DNA from: Bacillus sp. sid0103
GTDB taxonomy: Bacteria > Bacillota > Bacilli > Bacillales_B > DSM-18226
Direction of reading: 5' to 3'
DNA: 64,000 nt
Assembly: GCF_019219025.1 (NCBI RefSeq)
Contig: NZ_JAHUWN010000018.1
Location: forward strand, 62,001 to 126,000
Shown here: positions 8,645 to 16,018 of the stretch, piece by piece
Layout: each line of letters opens with the position of its first letter
How positions within the stretch are numbered: position 1 is the first letter of the stretch
Translations under genes and position numbers: made by a program
Notes under the pieces: model-generated
What the model saw: only the letters and a program-made list of their open reading frames with translations
Databases searched by the model: none
What the model was told of the DNA's origin: nothing

Positions 8645-9907
8645 TTAATTATTTAGTGTTTCATTTGCTTCACTAGGCCTAACAAGTTTGTTTATTAATG
8701 TATCTTCCATTACCCTGCCTGTTTGTGAGGCAATTCGTTTCCACCCATATAAGCTGGTTACAATTTGTCTTCCTCTGTTTCCAATTTCTTCAGCCTTAAG
8801 CGGATGTCTTATTAAAAAGTCGATTTGTTCAAGCATGCTCTGTGCATTTCCAGGGGTCATCAACAATCCTGTATGTAAATGCTTCACGATTCCTTTCATT
8901 CCACCTGTATTGGAAACGATTGTTGGTTTTCCTAATATCATTGTTTCCAGTGCAACGATTCCGAAAGGTTCATATAGACTTGGTATGACTGCTAACTCGC
9001 TTTCGGCGATGAGGGCATTTCTTTCCTTATCATTAACATATCCTATAAACATCATCTGACTTTCCAATTTCAATTCGAGAATTTGTCGTCGATACGTTTC
9101 AAGCATCGGTCCTTTACCCGCTACCACAAAAAAGCAATCTAATTTTCTTTTTTTTGCAATGGCGGCTGCCTCGATTATCGTTTCAAATCCTTTTTCTTTA
9201 ACGATTCTTCCTAATGAAAAAATATATTTCTTATCCTTTAGTTCTGGAAAGATGTCCGCTGTTTTAAGTTCTGGCTTTAAGGGCTCAATTCCATTAGGTA
9301 TAATAGCCATTTTTTCATTTTTCGTATCAAAAACGGTGCTGAGGACATTTTTCATATACTCACTGCAAATGATAATTTGGTCAGACTCGCGAATTAATTC
9401 CTGTTCTTGATTATGGATAAATCGTTGCTTTTCATTATGAATGCCATTATTCCTCCCGTACTCTGTTGCATGAATGGTTGATAATAGTGGCAGTTCCAGT
9501 GATTCTTTTAAGACAATCGCTGCAGATCCTACTAGCCAATCATGTGCATGGATGATATCAAAATGGATATCCTCTGATAATTTTTCCGCTCTAAAAGCCA
9601 TTGCTAAATTAAGTCCGCCTATCCATGAAAGAAAATTTTCATCGTATTCATTTATTGGTTTGACGCGGTGTACATTCACACCCTTGATCCATTCATCTGA
9701 TAAAAGATTTCCATTCCCTGCTGTTAAAACATGGACTTCATGACCTGATTCTGCCAAATGAACGGATAATCCCGCTACATGCCTTGAAAGGCCACCTATA
9801 ATATTGGGAGGAAATTCCCAACAAAGCATCAATATCCTTAATGGCTGCTTATTGGAGGGGGGGGTATGTAAACCTAAGTCATTTTGTTGGAAGAATGAAT
9901 TATCCAT
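8645..9907 (-). CDS. GT4-family glycosyltransferase
   Basis: A 420-residue retaining glycosyltransferase of the GT-B fold. The N-terminal domain starts Leu-Cys-Trp-Glu-Phe-Pro-Pro with Gly-Gly-Leu-Ser-Arg-His, the acceptor-side glycine loop. The C-terminal domain has Ser-Leu-Gly-Arg-Ile-Val-Lys-Glu-Lys-Gly and the GT4 motif Glu-Pro-Phe-Gly-Ile-Val-Ala-Leu-Glu that contacts the sugar nucleotide. No membrane segments, so it is cytosolic. It overlaps the DUF4912 gene by 8 bases. B. subtilis has a glycosyltransferase gene (yqgM) near this locus. Donor and acceptor are unknown; glycogen-synthase-like enzymes are similar in motif. A run of eight C lies at codons 17-20. Confidence 0.88.
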   Translation of the reverse strand: MDNSFFQQNDLGLHTPPSNKQPLRILMLCWEFPPNIIGGLSRHVAGLSVHLAESGHEVHVLTAGNGNLLSDEWIKGVNVHRVKPINEYDENFLSWIGGLNLAMAFRAEKLSEDIHFDIIHAHDWLVGSAAIVLKESLELPLLSTIHATEYGRNNGIHNEKQRFIHNQEQELIRESDQIIICSEYMKNVLSTVFDTKNEKMAIIPNGIEPLKPELKTADIFPELKDKKYIFSLGRIVKEKGFETIIEAAAIAKKRKLDCFFVVAGKGPMLETYRRQILELKLESQMMFIGYVNDKERNALIAESELAVIPSLYEPFGIVALETMILGKPTIVSNTGGMKGIVKHLHTGLLMTPGNAQSMLEQIDFLIRHPLKAEEIGNRGRQIVTSLYGWKRIASQTGRVMEDTLINKLVRPSEANETLNN

Positions 9908-10451
9908 TTATATCCTCCACGGTTTTTTCCACTTCATAATAGGAATACGTACTTACATGATCAATCCACTTGGGCGGATGCTCTTCATGTTGCTTTAGTT
10001 GAATTAAATCATAATGTATTTCATTTCCATTCGGTATTTTCATCATCGGTGTGTGAATACTGTTGGATCGAAAGAGTGGAAAAAATTCTCTATCCGAAAT
10101 ATTAAATCCTAATTCTGCTACATAACTGCGATTTGCAACTAATCCTTTAATAAACCAATGCCCATTTTGATAAGGAACCACAATTTCAAAAAAATGATGA
10201 GCATTTTTTCCGTTAAACACCAAATCCGTTACATCATACATTCGGACAACTGGGATCAGACGATTAAAACTTAAATTAAAATAGCGTTCGATAATTTTTT
10301 GGGGAATTTGAGAAACTTCCCAGAAGAGAAGAATTTTGTGGGGGGTAACTAATTTAGCAACCAATTCACCCTTAAGTGGAATATATTCTGTAGATGGATG
10401 GTTCGTTCTATTATTTCCATCTCCTTTTGAATTAATCATCTCATTAACCAT
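9900..10451 (-). CDS. DUF4912 domain protein
   Basis: The 183-residue protein has a DUF4912 domain from about residue 30: Leu-Val-Thr-Pro-His-Lys-Ile-Leu-Leu-Phe-Trp-Glu-Val, Val-Arg-Met-Tyr-Asp-Val-Thr, and Asn-Arg-Ser-Tyr-Val-Ala-Glu-Leu-Gly. These domains are beta sandwiches often found near sugar-metabolism genes and may bind carbohydrate; the role is unproven. The ATG at 10451 has GGAGG about 6 bases upstream and is preferred to a TTG at 10475. It overlaps the downstream glycosyltransferase by 8 bases, which suggests coupled translation and a shared pathway. Confidence 0.85.
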   Translation of the reverse strand: MVNEMINSKGDGNNRTNHPSTEYIPLKGELVAKLVTPHKILLFWEVSQIPQKIIERYFNLSFNRLIPVVRMYDVTDLVFNGKNAHHFFEIVVPYQNGHWFIKGLVANRSYVAELGFNISDREFFPLFRSNSIHTPMMKIPNGNEIHYDLIQLKQHEEHPPKWIDHVSTYSYYEVEKTVEDING

Positions 10452-10549
10452 TTCGTCCTCCATTTCTGCAAACAATCATTATATGTACAAAATGCCAAAT
10501 TATTCTTAATAAATGATAATTTAATCGTATCACCAGATTGGACCGCGCA

Positions 10550-10575
10550 CAATAAACGCAAATTGTCGTTTATTG
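10550..10575. promoter_or_regulatory. Perfect 9-bp inverted repeat upstream of the DUF4912 operon
   Basis: CAATAAACG (10550-10558) and CGTTTATTG (10567-10575) form a perfect dyad with an 8-base spacer, between the phoU terminator and the DUF4912 start. No T run follows, so it is not a terminator. It could be an operator or a leader hairpin. Function unknown. Confidence 0.4.
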
Positions 10576-10614
10576 CAATACTTTGGAAATGAAATGGAAA
10601 TGGTATCGCAGTAA

Positions 10615-10649
10615 TATAAAAAAGATAAGGATTAATCATCCTTATCTTT
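10615..10649 (-). terminator. Terminator of the pst-phoU operon
   Basis: A perfect 12-bp stem (10621-10632 with 10638-10649) with a 5-base loop is followed in the minus direction by TTTTTTATA. It starts about 15 bases after the phoU stop. Confidence 0.93.
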
Positions 10650-10665
10650 AATAAAATCTATACTT

Positions 10666-11325
10666 TTATTCATTTAAATTTATACGGTTTCCTGTCACTA
10701 GATAAATGACATTCTCTGAAATATTGGTTGAATGATCAGCTATTCTTTCAATATATCTGCATACAAATGCTAATTGAATAATTTGGTTGGTTGCGTTTGG
10801 ATTTTGTGGGATACAGCTCAAAAGTTCTTGGATTAAACTTCCAAACATTTTGTCCACTTCATCATCTTTTTCCGCACATTTTTTAGCCAAATTAATATCC
10901 CCTAAAATATAGGCTTTGATCGAATCAGAAACCATTTCCAAGGCCATTTCCATCATTTTTGGTATATCAATTAGTTCTTTAAAGTGCTTTTCATTGCCAA
11001 TATGCAGGGCCGATTTGGCTATATTAACTGCTATATCAGCAAAACGTTCAACTTCTGATGAGACCTTTAATGCAACACTTATGTTCCTTAGATCGGTAGC
11101 TACAGGTGATTCTCTTGCAATTAATAATAGTGCCTTATCATTAATTTCATATTCTAGATCATCGATTTCATTATCCCCATCAATAACCTGCTTCGCCTTA
11201 TCCATGTCCTGATTAATAAGGGAAATCATCGCTTCTTTGATTGCATTCTCCGATTTTTCGGCCATTTTCAACAGCATATCTTTTAATTCTTTTAAATTAT
11301 TATCAAAATTTGTCCTCGTACTCAT
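10666..11325 (-). CDS. phoU: Phosphate signalling/transport regulator PhoU
   Basis: A 219-residue all-helical protein built of two PhoU repeats, each with the metal-binding type motif (Glu-Ile-Asp-Asp-Leu-Glu-Tyr-Glu-Ile-Asn and Asp-Glu-Val-Asp-Lys-Met-Phe) and the Ser-x-x-Glu-Arg-x-x-Asp-x-x and Arg-x-x-Glu-Arg-Ile-Ala-Asp-His helices. It modulates the Pst transporter and phosphate signalling at the inner membrane face. I chose the ATG at 11325 because GAGGTGA lies 5 bases upstream; the open frame extends further without a ribosome site. It is the last gene of pstS-C-A-B-B-phoU. As far as I recall, B. subtilis lacks phoU in this operon. Confidence 0.94.
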   Translation of the reverse strand: MSTRTNFDNNLKELKDMLLKMAEKSENAIKEAMISLINQDMDKAKQVIDGDNEIDDLEYEINDKALLLIARESPVATDLRNISVALKVSSEVERFADIAVNIAKSALHIGNEKHFKELIDIPKMMEMALEMVSDSIKAYILGDINLAKKCAEKDDEVDKMFGSLIQELLSCIPQNPNATNQIIQLAFVCRYIERIADHSTNISENVIYLVTGNRINLNE

Positions 11326-11338
11326 ATTCGTCACCTCA

Positions 11339-12112
11339 TCATCCGAATCTTCCTGTAATATAGCCTTCCGTACGTGAATCTTTTGGATTAGAAAAAATGG
11401 TTGAAGTTGAATCAAGTTCAATTAATTCACCCATTAAAAAGAAAGCAGTCTTATCTGAAACCCTTGATGCTTGCTGCATATTATGGGTTACAATCACGAT
11501 CGTATATTTTTCTTTTAATTCTAAGATCATTTCCTCAATCTTCAATGTAGAAATAGGGTCTAGCGCCGAAGTGGGTTCATCCATTAACAACACCTCAGGC
11601 TTGGTTGCCAGTGCTCTTGCAATACACAACCTTTGCTGCTGTCCACCTGATAATCCTAGAGCTGGAGCATTTAAACGATCTTTAACTTCCTCCCATAAAG
11701 CCACATCCATCAGGGATTTAATGACGATTTCATCAAGATGTTTCTTTTTAGTGATTCCATGAACTCTTGGACCATAAGCAACATTATCATAGATAGATTG
11801 TGGAAAGGGATTTCCTTTCTGGAAAACCATTCCAACATGTTTGCGCAGTTCGACGAGATCCATTTTATCGTCTAATATATTTTTTCCATTAATATTTATT
11901 TCGCCCGTCATTTTTACATTCGGAACCATATTAATCATCAAATTCAGTGTTTTAATAAATGTAGATTTACCACAGCCCGAGGGTCCGATGATAGCAGTAA
12001 CCTCTTTTTTGTTAATTTCAAAGTTGATGTTCTTTAACGCATGATGCTCGCCATACCATAAATTCAGATCTTTTATATCAAAAACTTGTCTGGTTAATTT
12101 CGATACTGCCAC
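11339..12112 (-). CDS. pstB: Phosphate ABC transporter ATP-binding protein PstB (second copy)
   Basis: A cytoplasmic ATPase that powers phosphate import through PstC/PstA. The 257 residues include Walker A (Gly-Pro-Ser-Gly-Cys-Gly-Lys-Ser-Thr), Q-loop, the signature Leu-Ser-Gly-Gly-Gln-Gln-Gln-Arg, Walker B (Val-Leu-Leu-Met-Asp-Glu-Pro) and the His switch (Val-Thr-His-Asn-Met-Gln-Gln). The start is a GTG with AAGGGGGAAG upstream. Two adjacent pstB genes also occur in B. subtilis (pstBA/pstBB). The two copies here are similar but clearly diverged, so this is an old duplication. Confidence 0.95.
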   Translation of the reverse strand: MAVSKLTRQVFDIKDLNLWYGEHHALKNINFEINKKEVTAIIGPSGCGKSTFIKTLNLMINMVPNVKMTGEININGKNILDDKMDLVELRKHVGMVFQKGNPFPQSIYDNVAYGPRVHGITKKKHLDEIVIKSLMDVALWEEVKDRLNAPALGLSGGQQQRLCIARALATKPEVLLMDEPTSALDPISTLKIEEMILELKEKYTIVIVTHNMQQASRVSDKTAFFLMGELIELDSTSTIFSNPKDSRTEGYITGRFG

Positions 12113-12124
12113 AATTCTTCCCCC

Positions 12125-12946
12125 TTATCCAAACCTTCCAGAGATATATTCCTCTGTCTTTTTGACAGATGGATTGGTAAAGATTTTTTCTGTATGATCA
12201 TATTCAATGATATCACCACTCAAAAAGAAGGCTGTTTTGTCAGAAATACGTGATGCCTGTTGCATATTATGGGTGACAATGATAATGGAATACTCTTTCT
12301 TTAAATCTACAATTAAATCCTCAACTTTAGCATTTGATATCGGGTCTAATGCGGAAGATGGCTCATCCAAAAGCATGACCGTAGGTTTCATTGCAATCGT
12401 CCTGGCAATGCAAAGACGCTGCTGCTGCCCGCCAGAAAGAGAGAGGGCAGATTTATGAAGCCTGTCCTTAACTTCGTCCCATAAGGCTGCTTTTTTCAGA
12501 CTCTCTTCTACAATTTCATCCAGCATGCTTTTCTTTTTTATTCCTGAAAACTTAAGGGCGTGTGTAATATTTTCATATATTGATTTTGGAAATGGGTTCG
12601 GCTTTTGAAAAACCATGCCAATTTCCTTACGTAAAGCCACCACATTAATCTGTTCCGACAGTATATTGATTTCTTCATAAATGATTTCCCCTTCAGCCCT
12701 TGCTCCAGGGATCAGGTCATTCATTCGATTAATACTTCTTAAGAAAGTAGACTTTCCACAGCCTGAAGGGCCAATAAGAGCCGTGACGGAATTTTTTTCA
12801 ATATCCATAGAAATCCCATTTACTGCTCGTTTTTCTCCATAGAATATTTCTAAATTATTTACCTTTAAAATAAGATCATTTTGCAATTGTCTGTTTGAAC
12901 GAACAGCTTGATTTTCGGTATTTTTATCCATAGTTGCTGAAACCAT
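12125..12946 (-). CDS. pstB: Phosphate ABC transporter ATP-binding protein PstB (first copy)
   Basis: A paralogue of the next gene with the same ATPase motifs (Walker A [25 protein letters not shown]). It carries a 25-30 residue polar N-terminal extension (Asn/Gln-rich) that the second copy lacks. The ATG at 12946 follows GGGGAGAAGG; a GTG at 12958 or an internal ATG nine bases further downstream are other options. It sits between pstA and the second pstB, 15 and 12 bases from its neighbours. Confidence 0.94.
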   Translation of the reverse strand: MVSATMDKNTENQAVRSNRQLQNDLILKVNNLEIFYGEKRAVNGISMDIEKNSVTALIGPSGCGKSTFLRSINRMNDLIPGARAEGEIIYEEINILSEQINVVALRKEIGMVFQKPNPFPKSIYENITHALKFSGIKKKSMLDEIVEESLKKAALWDEVKDRLHKSALSLSGGQQQRLCIARTIAMKPTVMLLDEPSSALDPISNAKVEDLIVDLKKEYSIIIVTHNMQQASRISDKTAFFLSGDIIEYDHTEKIFTNPSVKKTEEYISGRFG

Positions 12947-12961
12947 CCTTCTCCCCACTCC

Positions 12962-13849
12962 TTATTTCGATGCTGTAGCCTTCTTATGAATCATACTTCC
13001 AATCCATCTGGCTAATAGGTTAAATATTAATACCGATAATACTAAAACAGCAGCTGATCCATTAGAAACCTCTTCAACATCCGGAATTAACCCTTGTGTG
13101 TTGACTGACCAAATGTGTACAGCAAGAGTTTCTGCTGGTCGAAAGATATTCAACGGTGATTGTGGGGAAAATGGATTCCAGTTGGCGTAATCCAGTCTAG
13201 GTGTTGAAAGTCCGGCAGTAAATAAGAGTGCAGCGGCTTCACCAAATACACGTCCTGCTGCTAGAATCGCCCCTGTTAAAATTGACGGAAAAGCACTAGG
13301 TAATAAAACGGTTTTTATCGTATGCCATTTGGTAATCCCTAGGGCCAGACTAGCTTCTTTCAAATCTCTTGGGACGGCTCGAATGGCATCTTCACTTACA
13401 CGTACGATTACTGGCAGGTTAAAAACGGTTAATGCTAAGGCTCCACCTAAGATGGTATAGCCCCATCCTGTTAAATTAACGAACATTAATAATCCAAACA
13501 TTCCAATGACTATAGATGGTAGTGATGCTAAAACTTCTATACAAGAACGGATAATGTCTGTAATTTTTCCTGGCTTAGCATATTCTGCCATATAAATTCC
13601 CCCGCCTATACCTAATGGAAGGGCAATTAACATCGTTATAAATAAAATATAAAATGAATTGAACAATTGGTCGCGAATTCCCCCACCGGCCCGGACATTG
13701 CTTGACGGAGTGGTTAAAAAATCAAGAGATATATGTTTAACTCCATTTACCAAAATATATGAAAATAAACCAACTAAAATAGAAATGATAATGATTGCAA
13801 TGGCTATAAATACTCCTGTGGCAATCCGATCTGCAGTTTTACTGTTCAT
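12962..13849 (-). CDS. pstA: Phosphate ABC transporter permease PstA
   Basis: One of two membrane channels for phosphate import. About 295 residues with six membrane segments and the BPD_transp_1 EAA-type loop (Glu-Ala-Ser-Leu-Ala-Leu-Gly-Ile-Thr-Lys-Trp-His-Thr-Ile) that docks onto PstB. The start at 13849 is the ATG of a TAATG overlap with the pstC stop codon, with AAGGAGG ahead. The open frame extends 28 codons upstream but without a ribosome site. Confidence 0.95.
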   Translation of the reverse strand: MNSKTADRIATGVFIAIAIIIISILVGLFSYILVNGVKHISLDFLTTPSSNVRAGGGIRDQLFNSFYILFITMLIALPLGIGGGIYMAEYAKPGKITDIIRSCIEVLASLPSIVIGMFGLLMFVNLTGWGYTILGGALALTVFNLPVIVRVSEDAIRAVPRDLKEASLALGITKWHTIKTVLLPSAFPSILTGAILAAGRVFGEAAALLFTAGLSTPRLDYANWNPFSPQSPLNIFRPAETLAVHIWSVNTQGLIPDVEEVSNGSAAVLVLSVLIFNLLARWIGSMIHKKATASK

Positions 13850-14769
13850 TACATTTTCCTCCTTGACGAAAGGTAGCGAATGAGGAGAATAAACGCGAAC
13901 GACATGATTAATAAAATTAATCCCATTGACCAAAGAGTATTATTTTCTACACTACCGTAGGTAGTATGACCCATGTTTAGAGTAATAATTGTCGTTAAAG
14001 TTGCTGACGCGTCTAATAAACTTGTAGGTAAATCTCTTACGTTACCAATGACCATTTGTACCGCAAGAGCTTCTCCAAACGCTCTTGCCATCCCTAGAAC
14101 GATTGCGGTCAAGAGGGTAGGTAATGCAGCAGGTATTAAAACTTTTCTAATCGTTTGCCAGCGAGTAGCACCTAGAGCATAAGAACCTTCACGAAGATTT
14201 TTAGGAAGTGAACTCATTGCATCTGTTGCGATTGTGGTTACTGTCGGCAAAATCATGATTGATAATACAATCGTACCTGAAAGTAAGCTAAATCCAAGTC
14301 CGCCCACATGGTCCCTAATAAAAGGCACTAACACTGTAAGCCCGATGAAGCCATAAACAACAGATGGAATTCCGACCAAAAGCTCTATGACTGGCTGTAA
14401 GATTTTTCTGCCCCATGAGGGTGCTATTTCGGTCATAAAAATCGCTCCGCCAATACCTATTGGTGCTGCAACTATTGCTGAAAGGAAGGTTACCGCAAAG
14501 GAACCAAAAATAAACGGTAAAGCCCCATATTCAGGATTCGCTTGATTTGTAGGATTCCAGTGGGTACTGGTTATGAACTCAATAAGACTTACACCATTTT
14601 TTATAAAGGATTGTAAACCCTTTGATCCCAGGAAAATGGTTATCGAAATGGTTGCTGATATCATTATTACAGCACATAAAATAACGAGAATTTTCCCGCG
14701 CAATTCCCCATCTAGCCAATTTTTCTTAGACTTTAACAACCTGTCTTTTGCAGGAGCTAACTTTTCCAT
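13849..14769 (-). CDS. pstC: Phosphate ABC transporter permease PstC
   Basis: A membrane partner of PstA. The 306 residues contain six membrane segments, a long periplasm-type loop after the first segment, and the EAA loop (Arg-Glu-Gly-Ser-Tyr-Ala-Leu-Gly-Ala-Thr-Arg-Trp-Gln-Thr-Ile). The stop codon overlaps the pstA start by one base (TAATG), a sign of translational coupling. A long stem-loop lies between pstS and this gene. Confidence 0.95.
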   Translation of the reverse strand: MEKLAPAKDRLLKSKKNWLDGELRGKILVILCAVIMISATISITIFLGSKGLQSFIKNGVSLIEFITSTHWNPTNQANPEYGALPFIFGSFAVTFLSAIVAAPIGIGGAIFMTEIAPSWGRKILQPVIELLVGIPSVVYGFIGLTVLVPFIRDHVGGLGFSLLSGTIVLSIMILPTVTTIATDAMSSLPKNLREGSYALGATRWQTIRKVLIPAALPTLLTAIVLGMARAFGEALAVQMVIGNVRDLPTSLLDASATLTTIITLNMGHTTYGSVENNTLWSMGLILLIMSFAFILLIRYLSSRRKM

Positions 14770-14799
14770 AATCCACCAATCACTCCTAAACTACGTCAT

Positions 14800-14833
14800 A
14801 ACAGGGTAAATGCACAATCGCATTTACCCTGTT
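14800..14833 (-). other. 14-bp stem-loop between pstS and pstC
   Basis: The arms 14800-14813 and 14820-14833 are perfectly complementary around a 6-base loop. There is no T run after the hairpin in the minus direction, so it is not a standard terminator. It sits just past the pstS stop. A likely role is to protect the pstS mRNA 3' end or to reduce readthrough, giving more binding protein than permease. This is an inference. Confidence 0.7.
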
Positions 14834-14853
14834 CACTATTTTGAACCTTTAAA

Positions 14854-15768
14854 TTATTTATTTTTTTGATTTCCTTCAGCATCACGTTCTACTTGCATTT
14901 TTGTTACAGGAAGATATCCTTGTTCCTTTAACAAAGTGTTTTGGATATCATCAGACATCATGTAGTCAAGGAACGCTTTAGCAAGATCTTTTGCTTCACC
15001 TTTTGTATAAGAGTGTTGGTAAGCCCAAACTGGGAATTTACCAGACTGTACATTTTCTGCAGTTGGTTCTACACCATCGATTGCAAGTGGTGTTACAGAA
15101 TCGTCAGTGAAGTATGAGAATGCAAGGTAACCAACAGCACCGTCAGTTTCGTTAATAATCTTTTTAACTGTGTTTGATGAATCTTCGGTAATACCTTCAG
15201 CAGGAGTAGCCCCATCTAGAGCAAATTTATTGAATACTGCACGAGTTCCTGAAGAGTCAGGACGGTTTACAAGAACAATCTTTTGATCTGCTCCGCCAAG
15301 TTCTTTCCAGTTTGTAATTTTTCCAGTGAAAACTTTAATTAAATCTTCTTTTTTAATATCTTTAATTCCAACATTAGGGTTAACAGCTGCAGTCATACCT
15401 ACAACAGCTACTTTATGGTCAACTAGTTCAGCAGCCGGGATACCTTCTTTTTCTTCAGCAAAAACGTCGGAGTTGCCAATTTGAACGGATCCTTCAGCAA
15501 CTTGTGATAGGCCTGTACCTGATCCACCAGCATTTACTTGAATATCGACTTTTGGATTTTCAGCCATAAACTCTTCAGCAGCCGCTGCAACTAATGGCTG
15601 CATCGCAGAGGAACCAGAAACGGTTAAGGTGCCTGAAAGTTCTGTAGTCTTACCATCTTTATTAGGAGTACCTTCATTTTTATCAGTAGAAGCTCCACCA
15701 CAAGCAGCAACCAATACCATTAATGCTGCTAGAGTAAGTGCTAGGCCAATTTTCTTAAAACTTTTCAT
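14854..15768 (-). CDS. pstS: Phosphate-binding lipoprotein PstS
   Basis: The extracytoplasmic receptor that captures phosphate and delivers it to PstCA. It has a signal peptide ending at the lipobox Leu-Val-Ala-Ala-Cys, followed by a flexible Gly/Ser/Asp/Lys linker. The ligand-binding motifs are intact: Val-Ser-Gly-Ser-Ser-Ala-Met-Gln-Pro-Leu near residue 50, Asn-Ala-Gly-Gly-Ser-Gly-Thr-Gly, and Asn-Arg-Pro-Asp-Ser-Ser-Gly-Thr-Arg. The length of 304 is normal. AGGGGG precedes the ATG. It is the first gene of the operon, directly behind a PhoP-box array. Confidence 0.96.
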   Translation of the reverse strand: MKSFKKIGLALTLAALMVLVAACGGASTDKNEGTPNKDGKTTELSGTLTVSGSSAMQPLVAAAAEEFMAENPKVDIQVNAGGSGTGLSQVAEGSVQIGNSDVFAEEKEGIPAAELVDHKVAVVGMTAAVNPNVGIKDIKKEDLIKVFTGKITNWKELGGADQKIVLVNRPDSSGTRAVFNKFALDGATPAEGITEDSSNTVKKIINETDGAVGYLAFSYFTDDSVTPLAIDGVEPTAENVQSGKFPVWAYQHSYTKGEAKDLAKAFLDYMMSDDIQNTLLKEQGYLPVTKMQVERDAEGNQKNK

Positions 15769-15865
15769 CTGTTTAATTCCCCCTGTGAATTTAGGTTTGT
15801 TAGTTATTTATTCTGCCTTACAAGTACAATAATAATCCTTAACTGTTAACCGAGTTTTAATTAAA

Positions 15866-15903
15866 TGTAAAGGTTTTGTAAAGATATGTTGAGTTTTTGT
15901 AAA
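15866..15903 (-). promoter_or_regulatory. PhoP box array upstream of pstS
   Basis: Read on the minus strand there are TTTACA (15898-15903), TCAACA (15887-15892), TTTACA (15877-15882) and TTTACA (15866-15871), spaced 4 to 5 bases apart, that is about one per helical turn. This matches the TT(A/C/T)ACA direct repeats bound by phosphorylated PhoP in bacilli. They lie about 100 bases before the pstS start. Confidence 0.85.
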
Positions 15904-15970
15904 TCAACAAAATACACATTTGTTATTTTATTCTTAAAAAGATAGTTGTATGCATATGAGATCTTTGACA

Positions 15971-16007
15971 AATAAAAAACACCTGCCTCAGATTGAGACA
16001 GGTGTTT
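15971..16007 (-). terminator. Terminator of pbpA
   Basis: A 14-bp stem (15977-15990 with 15994-16007) is followed in the minus direction by TTTTTTATT. It starts 12 bases after the pbpA stop. Confidence 0.92.
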
Positions 16008-16018
16008 CTGAAATATTA

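Noticed and set aside
10436..10639. A 67-codon minus-strand frame between phoU and the DUF4912 gene
   Set aside because: It starts inside the phoU terminator, has no proper ribosome site, and overlaps the real gene start in another frame.
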